Positions 38,644 to 47,182 of a stretch of 64,000 bases of DNA are shown here, one piece after another. How positions within the stretch are numbered: the first letter of the stretch is position 1; every line of letters starts with the position of its first letter. A program made the position numbers and the translations under genes. The notes beneath the pieces are model-generated. The model worked only from the letters and a program-made list of their open reading frames with translations, had not been told where the DNA came from and did no database searches. Origin of the DNA: Rubrivivax sp. A210 (GTDB lineage Bacteria > Pseudomonadota > Gammaproteobacteria > Burkholderiales > Burkholderiaceae_C); assembly GCF_904426505.1 (NCBI RefSeq), contig NZ_CAJGBN010000012.1, forward strand, positions 248,001 to 312,000, given 5' to 3'.

Positions 38644-39483
38644 TCACCCGGGGATGTAGATGCCGCCGGCGCGGATGGCCCGCACCAGTTCGCGCGTGGA
38701 ATCCTCGAGCGTCTTGATCGCCGCGGCGTGTTCGCCGCGCTTGGCCTGGCCCTCGGCCTCGACGCGCATCGTCGCGGCGCGGTCGATGAAGACCTGCATG
38801 CCGGGCAACTTGTCCTTGCGGTCGGCGAGCAGCACCTGGATCAGCATGCGGTGGGTCTCGTTGCGGTCGAGCTCGTAGTCGTATTCCTCGCGCGGGGTGG
38901 CGAAGTTGAGCGAGCGTACCAGGGTGTCGCCGCGGCGCATCGACTCGATGGACACACGCGCCGTCAGGTAGGCGCGGTCGACCAGGGGCCGCGCTTCGCC
39001 GATCTGGCCGGCCGCGGCGCGCTTCTCGGCGTCGGCGATCAGGCCCTCGATGTTGCGCGTGGCCGTGGTGGCCTCCGACGCATTGCCCTTTTCCTGCGTG
39101 ATGCGCTGCTGCGCCACCAGCAGGGCCTTGGCGCTTTCCAGCCGCGTCGCGAACTCGCGCTTGGCCTGCTCGCCGGCCAGTTGCTCGGGCTTGGCCAGGC
39201 GCACACCGTTCATCATCTCGCGCGCCGCCTGGTCGAGCAGCTTGGCCGCTGCCGCGACATCGCCGCGCTGCAGCGTGAGCGTGGCCTCGCGGTGGATCAG
39301 GCGGGCGTTGTCCCGCTTCTCGCGGGCGCCGGCATCGCCGCTGGCTTCGATCTGGCGCGCCGCCGAAGACGACTCGATCAGGGTGGCCACCGACTGCAGG
39401 CGGCGTTCGAGCTGGTCACGATCCTGCGCCAGCACCGGGGTGGTGAGCAGCAGCGCGACGAGCGTCCAGGCAAGGCGATTCAT
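38644..39483 (-). CDS. Exported helical protein, paralogue 2
   Basis: 279 aa with signal peptide (VLAQD). The mature protein is almost fully alpha-helical, with heptad-like Leu/Ala spacing: DRDQLERRLQSVATLIESSS at the start, then HREATLTLQRGDVAAAAKLL. No Cys and no haem site. Clear paralogue of the upstream gene (both open with a charged pair, QxE/QL-E-R, then A-RQI/AQRI-ASG). Sits between triheme genes; a structural spacer or chaperone for the cytochromes is possible. Function unknown. Confidence 0.75.
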   Translation of the reverse strand: MNRLAWTLVALLLTTPVLAQDRDQLERRLQSVATLIESSSAARQIEASGDAGAREKRDNARLIHREATLTLQRGDVAAAAKLLDQAAREMMNGVRLAKPEQLAGEQAKREFATRLESAKALLVAQQRITQEKGNASEATTATRNIEGLIADAEKRAAAGQIGEARPLVDRAYLTARVSIESMRRGDTLVRSLNFATPREEYDYELDRNETHRMLIQVLLADRKDKLPGMQVFIDRAATMRVEAEGQAKRGEHAAAIKTLEDSTRELVRAIRAGGIYIPG

Positions 39484-40340
39484 TGAAGACTCCCGGTGGC
39501 CGAGGGCATGGCCACGCCGGCCGCCCCCAAGGCCCGTTGATAGAAGAGGCTGGCATTGCGCAGATGCGCCAGTGCCTGGGCGGTGTCGCCGCCCTTGAAG
39601 CTGGCCTCGGCCTGCATGCGCAGCACACGGCCGCTCTCGGCATGGCGTTCGACCGCGGCCAGGGCCTCGCCCTTGGGACGCAAGTCGGCCACCGCCACCG
39701 GCACCAGCTCGGCCAGCGACTGGTGGCGCTTCAATTCGAGCTGGAACTCCTCGGCCGGCGAGCTGGCGCGCACCGTGTAATCGATCTCGCGCGTGCCGAG
39801 CTGGCGCGCCAGGCCGGCCAGCACATAGCCCTGCGCGGCCTCGAGCGCCCGCACCGATTCTTCGAAACGCGAAGAATCGGCCATCGAGCGCGCGCTGCCA
39901 ACCAGGCCCAGGGCCTCGGCCAGGTCGCTGCCCTTGCCGTCGGCGGCACCGGCGCGGCTGCGCCAGGAATCGATCAGGCGCTCGACATTGGCCAGCATCT
40001 CCTGGTGGCGCTGGCGCAGCGCAGCCTGGCGGGCCGGCGCATCGGGCGCCATGCGCCGCGCCAGGCCCAGGTGCTTGAGGGCATCGTCGACCTGCTGGCG
40101 CGCCACGGCCAGGTCGCCGCGCTGCAGCGCCTCTTCGGCCATGCTGAAGCGCAACCGGCCTTCGTCGAGATGGCCCACCGCCTCGACATTGCCGCTGGCG
40201 ACGATGCGCTGTGCTGTCAGCGAATCGGCGAGCAACCGTGCCGTGAGCTGCATGCGCTGCTCGATCTGGTTGCGGTTCTCGTTGGCCAGCACCGGGCCGG
40301 CCGACAAAGCCAGCAGCAGCGCCAGCGCGGCCGCTTTCAA
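39480..40340 (-). CDS. Exported helical protein, paralogue 1
   Basis: 286 aa from TTG 40340, chosen because it overlaps the stop of the upstream tetrahaem gene (TTGA) and opens a signal peptide (ALSAGPVLANE). Helical like its downstream paralogue: NRNQIEQRMQLTARLLADSL, then MAEEALQRGDLAVARQQVDD. Shared motifs: Q-x-E-(Q/R)-R-(M/L)-Q, and 'LQRGD(L/V)A-A' followed by a second helix. No haem sites or membrane helices. It ends in an ATGA overlap with paralogue 2. Confidence 0.73.
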   Translation of the reverse strand: MKAAALALLLALSAGPVLANENRNQIEQRMQLTARLLADSLTAQRIVASGNVEAVGHLDEGRLRFSMAEEALQRGDLAVARQQVDDALKHLGLARRMAPDAPARQAALRQRHQEMLANVERLIDSWRSRAGAADGKGSDLAEALGLVGSARSMADSSRFEESVRALEAAQGYVLAGLARQLGTREIDYTVRASSPAEEFQLELKRHQSLAELVPVAVADLRPKGEALAAVERHAESGRVLRMQAEASFKGGDTAQALAHLRNASLFYQRALGAAGVAMPSATGSLQ

Positions 40341-41347
40341 GGCTTGGCCTCGCCGGCGGCCGTGGCCACGGCCTTCTTGCGCGAATGGCACAGGCGGCAT
40401 TCCGACACCGGGAAGGCCACCTTGCCATGGCAGACGCCGCACTTCTGGCCCAGCAGGATGGAGGCCATGCTGATCTGGTTGGCGCCCTTCTGCGGCATGA
40501 AGATGGCCGGGTGACAGTTGGAGCAATCCAGCCATTCGGTGTGCTGCTTGTGCGGGTAGACCACGTCGGGCATCGAGCCCTTGACCTCGCGCACGATGTT
40601 GAGGTCCATCACGATGGCGGCGGCGGCCGGGTCGACGCGATCGGCACGCGGCGCGATGGCCTTGGAGTCGAGCGCCTTGACCCAGTCGACGTGATTGCCG
40701 GCGTTGGACTTGGGCAGGGCCGCGAAGGCCGTGGCCGGCGGCTGCAGCTGCAGCGTCATGTCGTTCTCGGGGTCGTGGATGCCCGATTCGACGGCCGGCC
40801 GGTTGAAGCGGCCCATGGGCCGCAGCAGGCGGTTGAAGGTGTTGACCTCGGCCGCCCGCGCCACCGTGACGGCGGGTGCCGAGGCCGTGGGCGCCGGTGC
40901 GGGCGCCGCCGCGACAGGGGCCGGCGCTGGCGCGGGGGCCGCGGGAGCGGGCGCGGCGGCCACGGGCGCCGGTGCCGGGCGGGCCGGCGCCGGGGCCGGT
41001 GCCGCGGCTGCCACGGCCTTGCCTCCGCCCATCATGTGCTCGATGGCGGCGCGCAACTGGGCATCGCTGTAGTCGGCGCGGCCACCCTTGGGCGGCATGC
41101 CCTTGTCGGTGCCGGCGATGGCGCTCTTGAGCAGGCCCTCGAGCCCGCCCTTGGCCTTGGCGCGCGCCCCCCAGGCAGCCGCGTCGCCGAACTTGGGCGC
41201 CCCCAGGATGCCGGGCCCGTGGCAGGCCGCGCAAGCGCCCTCGTAGGCGGTCTTGCCGACCGCCGCCTTGTCCTGGGCCAGCACGCCGCCGGCCAACAGC
41301 AGCGCCGCCAGGGCGCCGACGATGCTCTTCATGGCTGTCTTCCTCAT
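40337..41347 (-). CDS. Tetrahaem fusion cytochrome: monohaem class I + linker + type B triheme
   Basis: 336 aa, signal peptide ending near VLAQD; ATG 41332 with GAGGAAG upstream is an alternative start. Residues about 25-110: class I cytochrome with CAACH and Met ligand in KGMPPKGG. About 113-165: Ala-Pro linker. About 170-336: type B triheme module with CSNCH, CGVCH, CRLCH and GSMPDVVYPHKQHTEWLDC. The fusion would let a mobile monohaem head shuttle electrons to a triheme wire. It overlaps genes on both sides (ATGA, TTGA). Confidence 0.88.
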   Translation of the reverse strand: MRKTAMKSIVGALAALLLAGGVLAQDKAAVGKTAYEGACAACHGPGILGAPKFGDAAAWGARAKAKGGLEGLLKSAIAGTDKGMPPKGGRADYSDAQLRAAIEHMMGGGKAVAAAAPAPAPARPAPAPVAAAPAPAAPAPAPAPVAAAPAPAPTASAPAVTVARAAEVNTFNRLLRPMGRFNRPAVESGIHDPENDMTLQLQPPATAFAALPKSNAGNHVDWVKALDSKAIAPRADRVDPAAAAIVMDLNIVREVKGSMPDVVYPHKQHTEWLDCSNCHPAIFMPQKGANQISMASILLGQKCGVCHGKVAFPVSECRLCHSRKKAVATAAGEAKP

Positions 41348-41757
41348 GGCTTGCCCGCAGTCTTCACGGCCGCAGCGGCCGACGCCGCCGGCGCCGGCGC
41401 CAGCTTCTGCAGCGTGCTCTCGTGTACCTGCGTCGGGGTGTTGGGTTTGCCGCTGTGGCAGAGGTTGCAGTTCTCCACCGACCAGGCGATCTCGCCGTTG
41501 TGGCAGGCACCGCAGAACTGGCCGTCGATGATCTTCAGCATGTTGATCTGGTTGCCGCCGGCCTTGAACTGGAAGCCGAGGTCGGCGTGGCAGACCTTGC
41601 AGCGGAAGCGCACGCGGTGGAACCAGTGCGGAAAGACCACCGGGCGCATGCCCGCGCCATCGGAGTAGTTGTTGATGACGACGTCGCCGTACTCGGCCGG
41701 GGTCGGCGTGGCGACGAACAGCAGCATCAGGAACATCAGCAGGGATGGAAGCTTCAA
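41344..41757 (-). CDS. Triheme c7-type cytochrome (type A module)
   Basis: 137 aa, signal peptide ending near TPAEY. Haem sites CKVCH, CGACH, CNLCH. Mature start EYGDVVINNYSDGAGMRPVV and FPHWFHRVRF, then a Pro/Ala-rich tail. Three non-haem His (PHW, FHR, QVHES) match three haems. It is the near twin of 37706-38074, from which it differs mainly by the tail. First of the A-B-H-H-B-A run of genes. Likely periplasmic electron carrier. Confidence 0.9.
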   Translation of the reverse strand: MKLPSLLMFLMLLFVATPTPAEYGDVVINNYSDGAGMRPVVFPHWFHRVRFRCKVCHADLGFQFKAGGNQINMLKIIDGQFCGACHNGEIAWSVENCNLCHSGKPNTPTQVHESTLQKLAPAPAASAAAAVKTAGKP

Positions 41758-41784
41758 GGGGCCGTCCTCCGGGGAAAGTGGATT

Positions 41785-43689
41785 CTAGAAACGACGCTGG
41801 GCGCGCGCCTGCACACCCGCCACGGTGCGCCCTTCGACCTTGGCGACGCGGGCACTGAGACGGGTCTCGAGGCGGCCGACGGCGTAGTCGAGCCGGGCCT
41901 CGAGGGATTCATTGACCTGTTCGCGCGGGGCCTCGATGTCGCCCAGGGCACGCCGGTCCAGCGGCTGGCTGTTGGCACCAAAGATCACCGAGCCGCGCAG
42001 CCGCGGCACACCGAACACGCGCTGCTGGTCGTAGCTGATGCTGGCGCTGTAGAAACGCTGCCAGCCGGGATCGATGTCGACGCGCTGGCCGGTGAAGACA
42101 TCGACCTCGTTGGAGCGGTTGTGCGAGGCCTGGAAGGTGACGTAGGTCGACCAGCTGGCATAGCGCGACAGCGGGTTGCGCTGGCTCAGCTGCAGATTGA
42201 CGAGCTGGAAGTGGCCGCTGGCCTGGGCCTCGGTGCGCGAATCGCTGAAGGAGATGCCGCCGAAGATCTGGCCGCCGCCCTCGCCGCTGCGCTGCCACGA
42301 CAGGCTGGCGCCATGGGCCAGGGCGGTGGCCGTCTTCAGGCCCGATTCCTCGAGCGCACCGGCGCTCTGGGTCAGCGCCAGCGAGAAGACATTGGTCTCG
42401 TTGGCCTTGTAGTCGCGCGAGACGCCGTGCGAGGCCTGCAGGCCGACGAGCTGCCGGTCGGCCTGGCCGGTGGTCTGGGTGAAGCCGGTGTTGGCGCTCA
42501 CCGAGGGCGTGTAGCGCCAGCCCGCCAGCAGCTGCGAAGCCGGCGCCCAGGTCAGCACCGCCTGCGCACCCAGGCCGTCGCGGTTGCCGTCGGTGCCGGT
42601 CTGCACCTGGCTCATATTGAGCGACAGCGCGGCCCGCCATTCGGGTGCGAACTGGTGGTTGATGCCGAAGGAGCCGTTGATGGCCTGTACGCGCGGGCTG
42701 CCCTGGTCACCGACCGTGCGCGACTCCAGCCAGCGCAGCGTGCCGGCGAATTGCGGCCCGCCGACCCCGGGCAGCCAGGCCGGTGCATCGGGACGCCAGC
42801 TGGCGAAGGTGGACAGCTGCAGCACATCGCTGCCGATCTCGGCCGTGTCGCCGCCTATGCGCACATCGTTCCAGCTCGCCAGCGATTCGACGCGGAAATC
42901 GTCCTCGCCCCAGTAGCTGTGACGTGCATTGGCCGAGGTCAGCCGCGTGCGCTCGCCGCTGTCGCTGCGGTGGTTGTCGGAGTGGTTGATGCCGAGGTCG
43001 ACCGCGTGATCGTCGTACTGCAGCACGGCGGTGCCGGCCAGGGTGGTGAGGGTGTCGAGCGTGGTGCCGGAGTCGAGCACGCTGTGGTCGATCTGCAGCT
43101 GGTAGTTGTCGCTGCCGACGGCCGGGCGGTAACCCTGAGACAGCGACAGCCGCGTCGTGCGGTAGTCGCTGCCCAGGCTGAGGCCGCCACTGCGGCTGTC
43201 GCTGACATCGGCCCGGAACTCGAACGGAAAACGGCTGGCCGGAAACACCGACACGGCCGTCCGTCCGGTCCAGCTGGTGCTGGTGCTGCTGCCCGCGGCC
43301 TGCGCGTCACCGCTGGCGTGCGAGGCGACGAAGCCCATGCCCAGGCGCACCTGCACGAACCAGGGCTGCCAGATATGGCTGACGAAATCGACGTTGCCGA
43401 TCAGCAGTTGCTGCTGCGAGACGCTTTGATCTTCGGCGCGCAGGGCACGGTAGTCCAAGCCCAGGGTGCCCCCCCAGCGCCAGGGCGCCAGGCGCCACTG
43501 GATGCCACTGCCGCGCAGCGGCTCCACCGGCTGCGGTGCCGCCGGCGCGGCGATGTCTCCGGTGGGGGGATCGGGCTCGACGCCGGGCTGGAAGGCGGCC
43601 GCCCAGGCACCCGGTGCCAGCAGGGCCAGCGAAAGCGGCGCCAGCGGCACCCACAGGCGCAAGCTGCGTCGTCGTCGCTGAGGGTCCAC
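41785..43689 (-). CDS. Outer-membrane beta-barrel, candidate porin of a cytochrome conduit
   Basis: 634 aa from GTG 43689 (AGGA 8 bases upstream). Signal peptide ending near GAWAA, a short Pro-rich N-terminus, then alternating-residue strands with aromatic ends throughout: SIWQPWFVQVRLGMGF-type phrases, and a C-terminal Phe (RAQRRF), the usual outer-membrane barrel signal. No CXXC as in MtrB. Length and the triheme, NHL and parvulin neighbours suggest the porin of an electron conduit; a general porin remains possible. Its 5' end is 40 bases below the parvulin gene. Confidence 0.8.
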   Translation of the reverse strand: MDPQRRRRSLRLWVPLAPLSLALLAPGAWAAAFQPGVEPDPPTGDIAAPAAPQPVEPLRGSGIQWRLAPWRWGGTLGLDYRALRAEDQSVSQQQLLIGNVDFVSHIWQPWFVQVRLGMGFVASHASGDAQAAGSSTSTSWTGRTAVSVFPASRFPFEFRADVSDSRSGGLSLGSDYRTTRLSLSQGYRPAVGSDNYQLQIDHSVLDSGTTLDTLTTLAGTAVLQYDDHAVDLGINHSDNHRSDSGERTRLTSANARHSYWGEDDFRVESLASWNDVRIGGDTAEIGSDVLQLSTFASWRPDAPAWLPGVGGPQFAGTLRWLESRTVGDQGSPRVQAINGSFGINHQFAPEWRAALSLNMSQVQTGTDGNRDGLGAQAVLTWAPASQLLAGWRYTPSVSANTGFTQTTGQADRQLVGLQASHGVSRDYKANETNVFSLALTQSAGALEESGLKTATALAHGASLSWQRSGEGGGQIFGGISFSDSRTEAQASGHFQLVNLQLSQRNPLSRYASWSTYVTFQASHNRSNEVDVFTGQRVDIDPGWQRFYSASISYDQQRVFGVPRLRGSVIFGANSQPLDRRALGDIEAPREQVNESLEARLDYAVGRLETRLSARVAKVEGRTVAGVQARAQRRF

Positions 43690-43729
43690 GCGGCGTCCTG
43701 CCAGGCGTCGCTGTAGTGGCGCGCCGCGA

Positions 43730-44848
43730 TCAGCCGGCTTGCGGCTTGTCGCCCGAGCCGCGCAGGGGCGCATAGTGGCTCTCGTCGATGCGGATCGTGG
43801 CGGCCTGGCGCAGATCCTTGATGAGCTTCTGCCAGCGTGCCTCGCCCTCGTCGCGCTGCCACAGGTCGCCGGCGCGTCCGCTCACCTGCTCGAAGCTGCG
43901 CTGCTTGGAGTCGCGCCGGCCATCGAGACGGATCAGGGCCACACCCTCGAGCATCTGCACCGGCTCTGACAAGCCGCCGACGGCCAGCTTGTCAACGACG
44001 CCATGCACCGCCTCGGGCAGCATGCCGCGGTGGGTGTAGTCCATCTCGCCGCCATTGGCGGCCGACTTGTCGCCCGAGTGCAGGCGGGCCAGGTCGCCGA
44101 AATCGGCGCCGGCGACCAGCTTGCGGTGGATTTGCTGCGCCTCTTCTCGCGCGCTGTTCCATACCGACTGCTTGGAACTGGGGTCGACGCGCAGCAGGAT
44201 GACGCTGAGCTTGACCTGTTCGGGTTCGACGAACAGATCCTTGTGTTGTTCGTAGTAGGCGCGCGCCTCGGCCTCGCTGGGCTCGGGCACGTTGCGGATG
44301 ACCTTCTCGAAGCGCTCGAGCAGGCTTTCGCGCTCGAGCTGTGGCACCACATTGGCCAGCATCTTGTCGCGGTTGGCCACCCAGTTGGCGCTGCCCTTGT
44401 ACTGGGCGTCATAGCCGGCCACCTTGGCGTCGATGGCGACGCGGTCGGGCTGCACGCCGCGGCGGCGGGCTTCGGCCAGGAGCAGCACGCGGTTGACGAT
44501 GTCGTCGCCGACCTCGCGCTGGAACTTCACCAGCTCGGCCTCGGGCGGCTTGGCGTGGTAGTACTTCTTGCGCATGGCCACCGACAGCGCGCGCTGGTAG
44601 TCGGCCCCGGTGATGACGGTGTCGCCAATGGTCGCGAAGGGCCGGGCGGCACGCGCAGCAGAGGCTGCATTGGGGTCGGCGGCCATCGCAGCGGGCGCGG
44701 GAGACGCGTGGGGCGAATGGGGCGCGGGGGACGCAGCGGGTACAGCAGGTGCAGCGGTCTGCGCGACCGCGGCGCCGATCATGGCGCTCGTGGCGGCGGC
44801 ACCGATTGCAAGCGACAACAGGCTGCGGAAAGACATCACTCGCCTCAT
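43730..44848 (-). CDS. Periplasmic parvulin-type peptidyl-prolyl isomerase (SurA/PpiC-like)
   Basis: 372 aa with signal peptide (GAAVAQT); ATG 44836 is an alternative start. A Pro/Ala linker, SurA-type N-terminal helices (DDIVNRVLLLAEARRRG), then a parvulin core: VILLRVDPSSKQSV, GADFGDLARLHSGDKSAANGG, MDYTHRGMLPEAV, GGLSEPVQMLEGVALIRLDG. It would help fold secreted cytochromes or the beta-barrel encoded next. Parvulin genes beside outer-membrane conduit genes are a known pattern. It lies downstream of the hairpin after the tetrahaem gene. Confidence 0.9.
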   Translation of the reverse strand: MRRVMSFRSLLSLAIGAAATSAMIGAAVAQTAAPAVPAASPAPHSPHASPAPAAMAADPNAASAARAARPFATIGDTVITGADYQRALSVAMRKKYYHAKPPEAELVKFQREVGDDIVNRVLLLAEARRRGVQPDRVAIDAKVAGYDAQYKGSANWVANRDKMLANVVPQLERESLLERFEKVIRNVPEPSEAEARAYYEQHKDLFVEPEQVKLSVILLRVDPSSKQSVWNSAREEAQQIHRKLVAGADFGDLARLHSGDKSAANGGEMDYTHRGMLPEAVHGVVDKLAVGGLSEPVQMLEGVALIRLDGRRDSKQRSFEQVSGRAGDLWQRDEGEARWQKLIKDLRQAATIRIDESHYAPLRGSGDKPQAG

Positions 44849-44870
44849 GGCAGGGTTTATTTCGGACGAA

Positions 44871-44896
44871 GGGGCGGGGCCTCGCGGCCCCGCCCC
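44871..44896 (-). terminator. Strong GC hairpin between tetrahaem and parvulin genes
   Basis: Perfect 11-bp stem GGGGCGGGGCC / GGCCCCGCCCC with a 4-base loop. It lies 40 bases after the tetrahaem stop codon and before the parvulin gene. No T run follows, so partial termination or 3'-end protection of the upstream message is more likely than a full stop. Confidence 0.7.
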
Positions 44897-44936
44897 GGGT
44901 TCACTCTGAACGGTGACTCAGTCGGCTACGCCGAAT

Positions 44937-45839
44937 TTACTTGACGTGGCAGGAAGTGCAGACCGCGCTCGAGGCATTCGAGATGCGCAGGAAGGTCGCG
45001 CCCGACACCACGTTGGTGCCGGCCGGGCCGGCCTGGTTTTCCGAGACGTGCGGATCATGGCAGCTGGCGCACTCGACCAAGGGGCCGAGGCTGGAATCGG
45101 CGCCAGAGCGCGAGTACAGCGGCAGGTCGGTGCGCTGCTTCGTGCCGGGCAGGCCGGTATCGACCCAGAAGACCTGGTTGCCGTTGATGGTCTGCGTCGA
45201 AGGCGCCTTGAAGTCGCCGTCCTTGCAGGTGCCCGACACGGTGCCGCCCGCGCCGGAGAGGCCGCCGCCGCAGTACTGGATGCCGATCGGGTGATCGTTG
45301 GACAGGTCGGTACCGATCAGGGTGATGCCACCCGCGATGCGGCCGGCAGCCGTGACGTTGGAACCGGCCCAGGTGTAGGTCAGGCCGTCGTTGCCACCGC
45401 CAGTGGTGTCATAGCCGCCGGAGCCCGGGGCATTGATGATGTTGTCCATCGCCTGAGTGCCGTCGTGGCAGGACAGGCAGGCCATCGAGATCGAGCCCAC
45501 CGGAGCGACCGTGCCGTCCAGCGAAGGCGTGTTCAGCGAGGCGTAGGTGGTGTAGGTACCACCGCCGGACGGAACACCGGCAGCGCCCAGGCGCTTGTTC
45601 CACAGCGGCGCCGGGGCCGCGGTGTCGGCACCGTGCGGCGTGTGGCAGAACACGCAGATCTCGGCGGTTTCGGTGGTCACCTGGTTGCGACCGGCAATGC
45701 CGGCACCCGAACCGAGGTTGTGCTTGGTGTCGGCGATACCCGCCGACGCAGAGCCGCTGAATGCGAAGAGCAACGCCGCCAGCATTCCTGCAGACGCCGC
45801 CCCCCATCCCTTGCGACCTTTTGGCAATGCCAGATTCAT
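44937..45839 (-). CDS. Tetrahaem OmcE-like cytochrome (nanowire subunit candidate)
   Basis: 300 aa, signal peptide ending near SASAG. Haem sites CVFCH (62-66), CLSCH (121-125), CASCH (257-261), CTSCH (294-298, near the C-terminus). The whole chain contains exactly eight His: four in CXXCH and four others (His40 KHN, His69 TPH, His183 NDHP, His264 DPH), as needed for four bis-His haems. Two further Cys (190, 205) may pair. The layout ICVFCHTPH / CLSCHDG / TDLSNDHP / VECASCHDPH / FLRISN fits OmcE-type filament cytochromes as I recall them. Own sigma54 promoter; hairpin after the gene. Confidence 0.92.
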   Translation of the reverse strand: MNLALPKGRKGWGAASAGMLAALLFAFSGSASAGIADTKHNLGSGAGIAGRNQVTTETAEICVFCHTPHGADTAAPAPLWNKRLGAAGVPSGGGTYTTYASLNTPSLDGTVAPVGSISMACLSCHDGTQAMDNIINAPGSGGYDTTGGGNDGLTYTWAGSNVTAAGRIAGGITLIGTDLSNDHPIGIQYCGGGLSGAGGTVSGTCKDGDFKAPSTQTINGNQVFWVDTGLPGTKQRTDLPLYSRSGADSSLGPLVECASCHDPHVSENQAGPAGTNVVSGATFLRISNASSAVCTSCHVK

Positions 45840-45915
45840 GTCGTCCTCTCGAAGGTTGGTTGATCAGTCGTCAGGCCTTGCACTCCCCAATGCGCCGCTT
45901 GACTACACCATGATT

Positions 45916-45931
45916 TGCAGAAACCGTGCCA
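45916..45931 (-). promoter_or_regulatory. Sigma54 promoter of the tetrahaem cytochrome gene
   Basis: Minus strand TGGCACGGTTTCTGCA matches TGGCACG-N4-TTGCA at 11 of 12 positions. The -24 GG and -12 GC are 10 bases apart. Predicted start near 45905, leaving a 66-base leader before the ATG at 45839. Confidence 0.85.
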
Positions 45932-45973
45932 CCACCTGGACAGGGGGGATACCGGGGTCAGGAGGCCTCGCAC

Positions 45974-46011
45974 CTCCCGCAAGTTGGAAGCTGCGTTCCC
46001 GGGAACGGGAA
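45974..46011. promoter_or_regulatory. Tandem TTCCCG-N4-CGGGAA activator sites
   Basis: Perfect inverted repeat TTCCCG-ggaa-CGGGAA at 45996-46011 and a weaker copy CTCCCG-caag-TTGGAA at 45974-45989; centres are 22 bp apart, two helical turns. The near site is about 50 bp upstream of the -24 GG, so the sites fall near -76 and -98, as for NtrC-type enhancers. Confidence 0.75.
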
Positions 46012-46032
46012 GCTGCAGCACAAACCCCCGCT

Positions 46033-47169
46033 TCACCGGGTGGCGACGGGCGGTGGGCGCTTGGCCAGCCATCCGGCCTCGGACTTGAGGCTGGCGGGGC
46101 GGTAAACGTCGATCTTGCGGAACCACTGGTCGACGACGTAGACGCGGCCGTCCTCGTCGACCGCGATGCCCGAGGGCAGCATGTACTTGGCCGGGCCGTC
46201 GCGCTCGGAGCGGTCGCCGACAAAGAGCAGCAGTTCGCCGTCGGGGTTGAAGACCTGAAAATTGCCGAAGGCCGCGTCGACGACGTAGACATTGCCGTCG
46301 CGGTCGGCAGCAATTTCCTTGGGGCGAGCGAACTGGCCGTACTGCTTGCCGACGCTGCCGAAGCTCTGCAGGTAGCGGCCGTCCTTGTCGAAGACGACGA
46401 CGCGGAAATTGCCGCCGTCGACCACGTAGAGCCGGCCGCCGGCGCCGATGGCGAGGTCGCGCGGCAGGTTGAACTCGCCCGGGCCGCTGCCACGCTTGCC
46501 GATGTCCTTGACGTGCTCGCCGGTCCTGGCATTGAACACGCGGACATGGTGCTGGTCGGAGCTGACGCCGCCGATATCGATGCCGTAGACGAAGTCGCCG
46601 GCCGGGTCGACGGTGACGCTGGACAGGCGCGAGAAGAACTTGTCGCCGCCGATCTTGCGCAGGAACTCGCGCCCGGGGCCGTAGACCATGATGGCCTTGG
46701 CGCCGATGTCGGCGACATAGAGGTTGCCGGCGGCATCGACATCGACGCCGATGGGCTTGATGAGCTGGCCCGCACCTTCCTCGTCGCCGACGCGGTACTG
46801 CTTGCCCTGGGGCACGTCGAATAGGCGCACGAACCGCGAGACGGTGTCGCTGACGTAGAGGCGGCCCCGCGTGGCTGCCACCGCATAGGGCTTGGACAAG
46901 GGCTCGCCGCGGGCATCTTCGCCGGTGACCAGGCGACGCAACTCGCCCGCCTTCTCCTCGGGCAGGATGTCGGCGCTGGACCGGATGGTGCGCTCGAAGA
47001 CGAAGCGAGGCTCGTCGGGCGCCGGCGGGAACACCAGTTCGCGCTGCACCCGCGCTTCTTCGGCGGGCGGTGGCGAGGCGCAGCCGGCCAGCCCCAGCGC
47101 GGTCAGGGCCGCCAGCGTCAGCAGCGAGGCGCGGCGACAGGCGTCCGGGAGGTTCACGGTGCTCGGCAT
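46033..47169 (-). CDS. NHL-repeat lipoprotein
   Basis: 378 aa from ATG 47169. Lipobox LGLAGC (Cys30) without Asp at +2. NHL propeller blades: LYVSDTVSRFVRLFD, LYVADIGAKAIMVYG, LYVVDGGNFRVVVFD, VYVVDAAFGNFQVFN, VYVVDQWFRKIDVYR. Close paralogue of the plus-strand NHL protein at 49467-50561: both have the stem 'LV(T/G)GEDA---KP(Y/F)AVAA-RGR(L/I)YV-DT'. It follows the monohaem cytochrome by 13 bases. Probably an outer-membrane-attached partner of the wire cytochromes. The gene ends at the activator sites of the tetrahaem promoter. Confidence 0.88.
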   Translation of the reverse strand: MPSTVNLPDACRRASLLTLAALTALGLAGCASPPPAEEARVQRELVFPPAPDEPRFVFERTIRSSADILPEEKAGELRRLVTGEDARGEPLSKPYAVAATRGRLYVSDTVSRFVRLFDVPQGKQYRVGDEEGAGQLIKPIGVDVDAAGNLYVADIGAKAIMVYGPGREFLRKIGGDKFFSRLSSVTVDPAGDFVYGIDIGGVSSDQHHVRVFNARTGEHVKDIGKRGSGPGEFNLPRDLAIGAGGRLYVVDGGNFRVVVFDKDGRYLQSFGSVGKQYGQFARPKEIAADRDGNVYVVDAAFGNFQVFNPDGELLLFVGDRSERDGPAKYMLPSGIAVDEDGRVYVVDQWFRKIDVYRPASLKSEAGWLAKRPPPVATR

Positions 47170-47182
47170 GGCGGTGGGCCGC

